A stretch of DNA of 16,647 nucleotides, taken from positions 1-16,647 of the forward strand of contig CAMOKL010000029.1 in the NCBI GenBank assembly GCA_946617655.1. Reading direction: 5' to 3'. The DNA comes from Anaeroplasma sp902783745 (lineage in GTDB: Bacteria; Bacillota_I; Bacilli_A; Acholeplasmatales; Anaeroplasmataceae). This document shows, piece after piece, positions 13,408 to 16,647 of the stretch. The notes under the pieces were generated by a model. That model had not been told where the DNA came from. It searched no databases and was given only the letters and a program-made list of their open reading frames with translations. The position numbers and the translations under genes were made by a program. Position 1 is the stretch's first letter. Each line of letters opens with the position of its first letter.

Positions 13408-15015
13408 TTATTCATATATAGTTCCTATTCTTAATAGCATTTCTTCGAATTCTTCTTTTGGGATTGGCTTTGAATATAAGAAGCCTTGCGCATTCATACA
13501 TCCAAGCTTTATTAAGAATTCCGCTTGTGATTTTGTTTCAACCCCTTCACAAATAACGTTAATATTTAAACGTTTAGCCATATCAATTATAGAACCAATT
13601 ATTATTTCATCTGAATTAGTTAAGACATCTCTATTAATAAATGATCTATCTATTTTTATTTCATTTACTCTAAAGTCTCTTAATACAGATAATGAAGAAT
13701 AACCAGTACCAAAATCATCTATTGCGGTTAATATACCATTTTTATGCATAGTATTGATAAATCTTGCTAATCTTTCGTTTTCTTCTAGGTTTGTAGTTTC
13801 AGTAACTTCAATTACTATATCTTCACTCTTAACATTATATTTCTTTATTATATTAATTACTTTAGATTCTAATTCTAAATCATCAAAATCTCTTCTTGAT
13901 AGATTACATGATGCAGGTACTATCTTATGACCTTGGTTTCTAAAGGTATGAATATCTTTACATAAGTTTTCTAACACATAAAGATCTAAATCGATTATTT
14001 CACCATTCTTTTCAAGTATAGGTACAAACATACCAGGTGGAACAATCTTACCATCACTTATCCAGCGTGATAATGCTTCAACACCAATAATCTTACCAGA
14101 TTTTATATCAAATTTTGGTTGGTAATAAACTACGAAATTACCATTCTTTAATTCTTCTGCAAATGTTCTTTCAATAGTTTTTACTGAATTAATCATTTCT
14201 AATAGATCTGGAGTTTGTTTTACTACTATTTTTTTAGTGTTTCTTGCGTATTGGCATGCAATTGATGGATTAGATATTATTGAATTATAATCTACATCAC
14301 TTGATAATTCTGTATATCCAACAACACCAATTAGATTTACTGTTTTAGATATTCCATCTCTTGTTAAAACAACTGGACACATTGTAACAAGATTTATGAA
14401 CTTGTCATGTCTTGTTCTTTTTATAAATGCGATAAAATTATCTCCACCTAAGTGCCCTACAACTTCATCATTTTCTTTAAATTCTAAAAGTTTATTTGCA
14501 TATTCTTTAATTGCCATATTACCAGCATCAGAGCCAAATAATTTATTTACTAATCCAAATCCCTTAATGTTAATGAAATATGAATTATAAAGTGAAACAT
14601 TAACAACCTTTTTTATATCATTAATTTTCTTTTGGAATCCAAAGTTATTTGGAAGATTAGTTAATAGATTAACGAATCTAGCTTCCTCTGCCTTTTTTAT
14701 TAAAATATAATTTTTATGATGTAGGCTTATAAGCTTTAATAATGTGCTTATATCATTTACTTCTTCATCAGTAAATGAATAACCATCATCAAGCTTATAA
14801 AAATTAAATTTATATCCATTTGAATAATATGATAAAAAAACATCTTTAGAATATTTTTTATTTGTAGTGTATTCAAAAACTTCGTCTAAAGATGAAGACT
14901 TTATTTCGATTTTTCCAATATGAAAAAGTTCCTTTAGAGTATCTAAAGCAACATCTAATGAATTTGAATCACTTCTATTATTTAATATTTCTATGAAATT
15001 ATTGAAATCGAACAT
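13408..15015 (-). CDS. EAL-domain c-di-GMP phosphodiesterase with degenerate GGDEF domain
   Basis: A 535-residue protein without membrane segments. Residues 1-100 are an N-terminal region of unknown type, perhaps a sensor. The GGDEF-like domain (about 112-268) is decayed: the signature is GGDNF (190-194) and the metal Asp of the usual D-x-D-x-F motif is N149, so cyclase activity is unlikely. The EAL domain (about 283-530) keeps its catalytic set: E313 in EALSRW, N371 in CNLSRRDF, E403 in IEVTET, D433-D434 in AIDDFGTGYSSL, K454 in IKIDRSF, and E490 in CEGVET. It should cleave c-di-GMP to pGpG, with the dead GGDEF perhaps sensing GTP as in some known pairs. It is first in a minus-strand operon with the P-loop and DUF697-like genes. 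The start has AGGGG about 9 bases upstream. Confidence 0.93.
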   Translation of the reverse strand: MFDFNNFIEILNNRSDSNSLDVALDTLKELFHIGKIEIKSSSLDEVFEYTTNKKYSKDVFLSYYSNGYKFNFYKLDDGYSFTDEEVNDISTLLKLISLHHKNYILIKKAEEARFVNLLTNLPNNFGFQKKINDIKKVVNVSLYNSYFINIKGFGLVNKLFGSDAGNMAIKEYANKLLEFKENDEVVGHLGGDNFIAFIKRTRHDKFINLVTMCPVVLTRDGISKTVNLIGVVGYTELSSDVDYNSIISNPSIACQYARNTKKIVVKQTPDLLEMINSVKTIERTFAEELKNGNFVVYYQPKFDIKSGKIIGVEALSRWISDGKIVPPGMFVPILEKNGEIIDLDLYVLENLCKDIHTFRNQGHKIVPASCNLSRRDFDDLELESKVINIIKKYNVKSEDIVIEVTETTNLEENERLARFINTMHKNGILTAIDDFGTGYSSLSVLRDFRVNEIKIDRSFINRDVLTNSDEIIIGSIIDMAKRLNINVICEGVETKSQAEFLIKLGCMNAQGFLYSKPIPKEEFEEMLLRIGTIYE

Positions 15016-15046
15016 ACTATCAACCCCTAAGTGATATCTTTATTAA

Positions 15047-15055
15047 ATTTTAACA
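15047..15055 (-). promoter_or_regulatory. Extended -10 of the EAL operon
   Basis: Minus-strand TGTTAAAAT (15047-15055), an extended -10. The -35 region 17 bp upstream is AT-rich and poor (TTTATT, 15070-15075). The leader would be about 25 nt. Confidence 0.5.
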
Positions 15056-15143
15056 CACTTTTAAAACAAAATAAATCTATTAAAAATCAATCTATATTAA
15101 TAAAATGAATAAATAATTAAAAGTAATAAAAAGGAGTATAAAT

Positions 15144-15164
15144 TTTATAAGTATAACTTATAAA
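15144..15164. repeat. Perfect 9-bp palindromic hairpin in the intergenic region
   Basis: TTTATAAGT (15144-15152) pairs with ACTTATAAA (15156-15164) around ATA. There is no T run on either side. It lies about 130 bp upstream of the EAL gene, and an AAAAGGAG sequence (15129-15136) precedes it on the plus strand without a following start codon. It may be an operator; function unknown. Confidence 0.45.
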
Positions 15165-15211
15165 GTAAATAATTAAACAAAAGTTCGATTTTTATGAAAG
15201 TGTTTTTATAG

Positions 15212-15237
15212 AAAAAAAGTCTATCAAACGATAGACT
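15212..15237 (-). terminator. Terminator of metY
   Basis: AGTCTATC (15218-15225) pairs with GATAGACT (15230-15237) around a 4-nt loop, followed on the minus strand by a T7 run that shares its first base with the stem. It lies 8 bp after the metY stop codon. Confidence 0.92.
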
Positions 15238-15245
15238 AATTTTTA

Positions 15246-16520
15246 TTAAATGAATGATAATGCATTCTTTATATCTTCAATAATATCTTCTTTTGCTTCA
15301 ATACCACAAGAGAAACGAATTCCTTCTGGTGCAACACCACATGCCTTTAATTCATCTTCAGTTAGCTGACGATGTGTTGATGATGCTGGATGTAATACAC
15401 AAGTATGAGCATCTGCAACGTGTGTTGCAATAATTGCAAGCTTTAAATGCTTCATAAATTCTTCTGCAGCCTTTCTTCCGCCCTTAACACCGAAAGAAAC
15501 AACACCACATGAACCATTAGGTAAGTATTTCTTAGCTAAATCATAATATTTATCACCCTTAAGGCTAGGATATGAAACCCAAGACACTTTATCATTTGAT
15601 GCTAAGAATTCTGCAACAGCTTGGGCATTTTCACAATGTCTTTTTACTCTTACTGCTAAAGATTCAAGACCTAAATTAAGAATATATGCATTCATTGGAG
15701 AAGGAATAGAACCTAAGTCTCTCATTAATTGAGCAGTACACTTAGTAATAAATGCACCTTCCTTGCCAAATTTTTCTGCGTAAGTAATTCCATGATATGA
15801 TTCATCTGGAGTACAAAGTCCAGGGAATTTATCCTTATGAGCCATCCAGTCAAAACGACCAGAATCAACAATAACACCACCTACTGTAGCATCATGACCA
15901 TCCATATACTTAGTTGTTGAGTGGATAACAATATCAGCACCAAATTCAAATGGACGACAATTAATTGGTGTTGCAAATGTATTATCAACAATTAGAGGTA
16001 CACCATGCTTATGTGCAAGATTTGCAAATCTTTCAATATCAAATACTCTTAATGATGGGTTACCAATAGTTTCACCAAATACAACCTTAGTATTTTCTTT
16101 AAATGCCTTTTCGATATTTTCATCAGAATCATCTGGATTAATGAATGTAACATCAACACCCATCTTCTTCATTGTTACATTAATTAAATTAAATGTACCT
16201 CCATAAATAGATGCAGATGCAACGATATGATCCCCTGCGTTGCAAATATTAAATAATGCAAAGAATGATGCAGCTTGTCCTGAAGATGTAAGCATTGCTG
16301 CACTACCACCTTCCATCGCACAAATTTTAGCTGCAACCATATCATTTGTAGGGTTTTGTAATCTAGTATAGAAATAACCTGAAGCTTCTAAATCAAATAA
16401 TTTACCCATATCCTCAGAAGTATCATACTTAAAAGTAGTAGACTGAATGATAGGAATCATTCTTGATTCACCATTTTTTGGTGTATAACCAGCTTCAATG
16501 CATTTTGTATCAATTTTCAT
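15246..16520 (-). CDS. metY: O-acetylhomoserine sulfhydrylase (aminocarboxypropyltransferase)
   Basis: A PLP enzyme that makes homocysteine (or methionine) from O-acetylhomoserine and sulfide (or methanethiol), in the cytoplasm. The 424 residues are the usual MetY length and include the insert that sets MetY apart from the shorter MetB/MetC enzymes (FPGLCTPDESYHGITYAE, 233-250). Active-site features: YTRLQNPT (51-58), the cofactor-stacking Y106 in SIYGGTF, D179 in VDNTFATP, the PLP lysine K204 in HSTTKYMDGH, and the late SCGIEAKEDI. GGAGG lies 7 bases upstream of the start. It is monocistronic between two terminators. The leader of about 35 nt is too short for an S-box or T-box, so any methionine control must act another way. 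Confidence 0.97.
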   Translation of the reverse strand: MKIDTKCIEAGYTPKNGESRMIPIIQSTTFKYDTSEDMGKLFDLEASGYFYTRLQNPTNDMVAAKICAMEGGSAAMLTSSGQAASFFALFNICNAGDHIVASASIYGGTFNLINVTMKKMGVDVTFINPDDSDENIEKAFKENTKVVFGETIGNPSLRVFDIERFANLAHKHGVPLIVDNTFATPINCRPFEFGADIVIHSTTKYMDGHDATVGGVIVDSGRFDWMAHKDKFPGLCTPDESYHGITYAEKFGKEGAFITKCTAQLMRDLGSIPSPMNAYILNLGLESLAVRVKRHCENAQAVAEFLASNDKVSWVSYPSLKGDKYYDLAKKYLPNGSCGVVSFGVKGGRKAAEEFMKHLKLAIIATHVADAHTCVLHPASSTHRQLTEDELKACGVAPEGIRFSCGIEAKEDIIEDIKNALSFI

Positions 16521-16533
16521 TTTAAACCTCCAT

Positions 16534-16567
16534 ATCCTACATTTTTATAGGATTTGAATTCATTATA
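16534..16567 (-). promoter_or_regulatory. metY: metY promoter and leader hairpin
   Basis: TATAAT (16562-16567, minus strand) with a poor -35 region (TACACA at 17 bp). The leader then forms ATCCTA/TAGGAT (16548-16553 with 16534-16539), a 6-bp hairpin ending about 2 bases before the GGAGG ribosome site. Confidence 0.5.
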
Positions 16568-16609
16568 TAACATAATTTAAATAATGTGTATAAAAAAAGT
16601 TTAAAAAAT

Positions 16610-16633
16610 AAAAAAAGGATTCATAAGAATCCT
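16610..16633 (-). terminator. Terminator of a gene beyond the right edge
   Basis: AGGATTC (16616-16622) pairs with GAATCCT (16627-16633) around ATAA, followed on the minus strand by a T run (complement of 16610-16616). The gene it serves is outside the window. Confidence 0.85.
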
Positions 16634-16647
16634 AAATAATCAATATA

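Noticed and set aside
14396..14590. Plus-strand frame inside the EAL gene
   Set aside because: It is antisense to the GGDEF-like domain and lacks a ribosome site.
16521..16615. SAM riboswitch or T-box ahead of metY
   Set aside because: The leader from the TATAAT box to the start is only about 35 nt with a 6-bp hairpin; no conserved riboswitch core is visible.

Overview
The window comes from an AT-rich, low-GC Gram-positive (Bacillota) genome. The evidence is strong AGGAGG-type ribosome binding sites, TATAAT promoters, compact hairpin-plus-T terminators and lipoboxes of the Gram-positive kind. TGG encodes Trp and TGA is a stop (it ends the AraC gene), so the standard bacterial code applies. 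The gene mix (pectin-type acetylesterase lipoproteins with Thr-rich linkers, a FIVAR-like helical segment, MetY, a stand-alone pyruvate kinase) would fit an uncultured gut member of the Bacilli/Erysipelotrichia-Mollicutes neighbourhood; that placement is a guess. No tRNA, rRNA, CRISPR array, transposase or phage gene was seen.

Layout. 1-2,460: a TIR-like protein that ends just before the point where related proteins would start their TPR repeats, then pyruvate kinase; both are on the minus strand with their own terminators. 2,627-9,456: a surface polysaccharide-degradation region with two large lipoproteins, each made of lipobox, Thr-rich 16-residue repeats, an SGNH/CE12-type esterase domain and a C-terminal beta-sandwich-like domain. 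The first is divergent from an AraC-type regulator, has a 2-nt-type frameshift near its C-terminus and carries Glu in place of the usual catalytic Asp. A six-helix membrane protein lies between the two lipoprotein genes, and exonuclease III lies upstream of the second. 9,562-10,908: a 12-helix GT-C/GT39-like glycosyltransferase on the plus strand. 10,941-11,474: a Sel1-repeat protein. 11,593-15,015: an apparent three-gene minus-strand operon of an EAL phosphodiesterase with a decayed GGDEF domain, an orphan P-loop kinase-like protein and a DUF697/YcjF-like membrane protein. 15,246-16,520: O-acetylhomoserine sulfhydrylase (MetY), followed by the terminator of a gene beyond the window edge.

How the parts may work together. 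The AraC protein probably senses a sugar and switches the divergent esterase gene; a CG-centred palindrome at that gene's start could add catabolite control. The esterases would be lipid-anchored outside the membrane on Thr-rich stalks and deacetylate pectin-like glycans. The GT-C protein nearby is a candidate for glycosylating such stalks, but this rests only on proximity. The least described unit is the EAL / P-loop / DUF697 operon. Its last gene has its start codon paired in a perfect 8-bp hairpin whose loop is the Shine-Dalgarno sequence.
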